Below are positions 63,411 to 64,000 of a stretch of 64,000 nucleotides of DNA, piece after piece. Positions within the stretch are counted from its first letter, which is position 1; each line of letters starts with the position of its first letter. Made by a program: the position numbers and the translations under genes. This stretch comes from Leguminivora glycinivorella (taxonomy: Eukaryota; Arthropoda; Insecta; Lepidoptera; Tortricidae): positions 186,001 through 250,000 of the forward strand of contig NC_062971.1 in assembly GCF_023078275.1 (NCBI RefSeq), written 5' to 3'. The notes below the pieces were generated by a model. It did not search any database, was not told the DNA's origin, and was given only the letters and a program-made list of their open reading frames with translations.

Positions 63411-64000
63411 TTTTTGTAGACCTATGAGAGATACACAATAACAAATTATACATAATTACTTATTCTCCGAGACCACGAGTAAAAACCGTGAAAGTACAAA
63501 TCAGTATAACAAAGTCTGTAAATTTAGCTACGGATGTATTAAATAACTCTGAACTCCGGTTTGAAACAATCCACCCTTAAATTTAAAGCAAAGACTATCT
63601 TTTAAGCCGAACTTCACAAAACTGAGATCTGAATTTAGGAGCTTCCAACTCGTCTCAATCAGGCTAAGCCATAGATCACCTCATCTACATACCGCACGCG
63701 TAAATGTGTTCACTGCACCCTTAGCACATGATGGGAGTTCATATACAAGGTGCTCGCGAGGAACCCGCATAACTTGAACCACGCGTTTCTGAGGCCAAAA
63801 GAAAGAAAAAATGTTATATGGATTTTAAATTTTTTTTTGTTTTCTTTTTTACTTTTTTGGACGTATTTTCACATTAAAAGTAATTTTCCATATCCATAAA
63901 GTTGGCAATTAAAATGAGTTTCTTAATTTATTTTTCTAAAAACCACATTTTTGGAAGTTTTTCTTGTCACATTTTGACATCTATCAATGACTACTGGGAG
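63411..64000. other. Non-coding stretch to window end
   Basis: No gene or repeat recognised. Confidence 0.5.

Overview
This window is animal nuclear DNA, almost certainly from a moth or butterfly (Lepidoptera). It is AT-rich and gene-poor, and I recognise no host gene. The lepidopteran call rests on repeats typical of that order: a tRNA-derived SINE with an ACGCCAAATCTTGGGATTAG-type 3' half, the (TCCG)n element with CCGGCCAAG and CGGAACCCT ends, and LINE-like tails ending in AATATTAGTATGGAT. The identification is from memory, not from a search.

Layout: 1-5.3 kb holds short repeats and MITEs. A non-coding LTR retrotransposon lies at 5.36-10.22 kb; it has 1.4 kb LTRs with about one substitution between them, a 4-bp duplication, and its polypurine tract on the minus strand. 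From 10.2 to 29.8 kb there are dispersed LINE remnants and a series of small palindromic elements, several with exact target-site duplications (TA, TTA, AAGT or 16 bp). A composite structure of about 4.7 kb with long inverted, internally tandem arms occupies 29.88-34.60 kb. Its core carries dead ORFs of two invertebrate repeat-protein types, plus nested insertions. From 34.8 to 40.6 kb there are more repeats, including one LINE tail nested inside another.

The coding part is 40.7-57.1 kb and consists of three retrotransposons: a CR1/Jockey-group LINE on the minus strand (ORF1 open, ORF2 frameshifted); a Copia element with identical 183-bp LTRs, a CAATG duplication and one frameshift at a run of A; and a BEL/Pao element on the minus strand with identical 416-bp LTRs, a CCCAC duplication and one open 1759-residue polyprotein. 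The Copia and BEL elements are only 66 bp apart.

From 57.1 to 64 kb there are LINE remnants, two hairpin MITEs (one inside a tandem repeat) and a full-length SINE carrying an insertion.

The genes form no host pathway; each coding unit serves its own transposition. The least explained structures are the 4.7 kb composite, the snap-back insertion at 16.2 kb, and the two element families that share ends and insert at A5 tracts.
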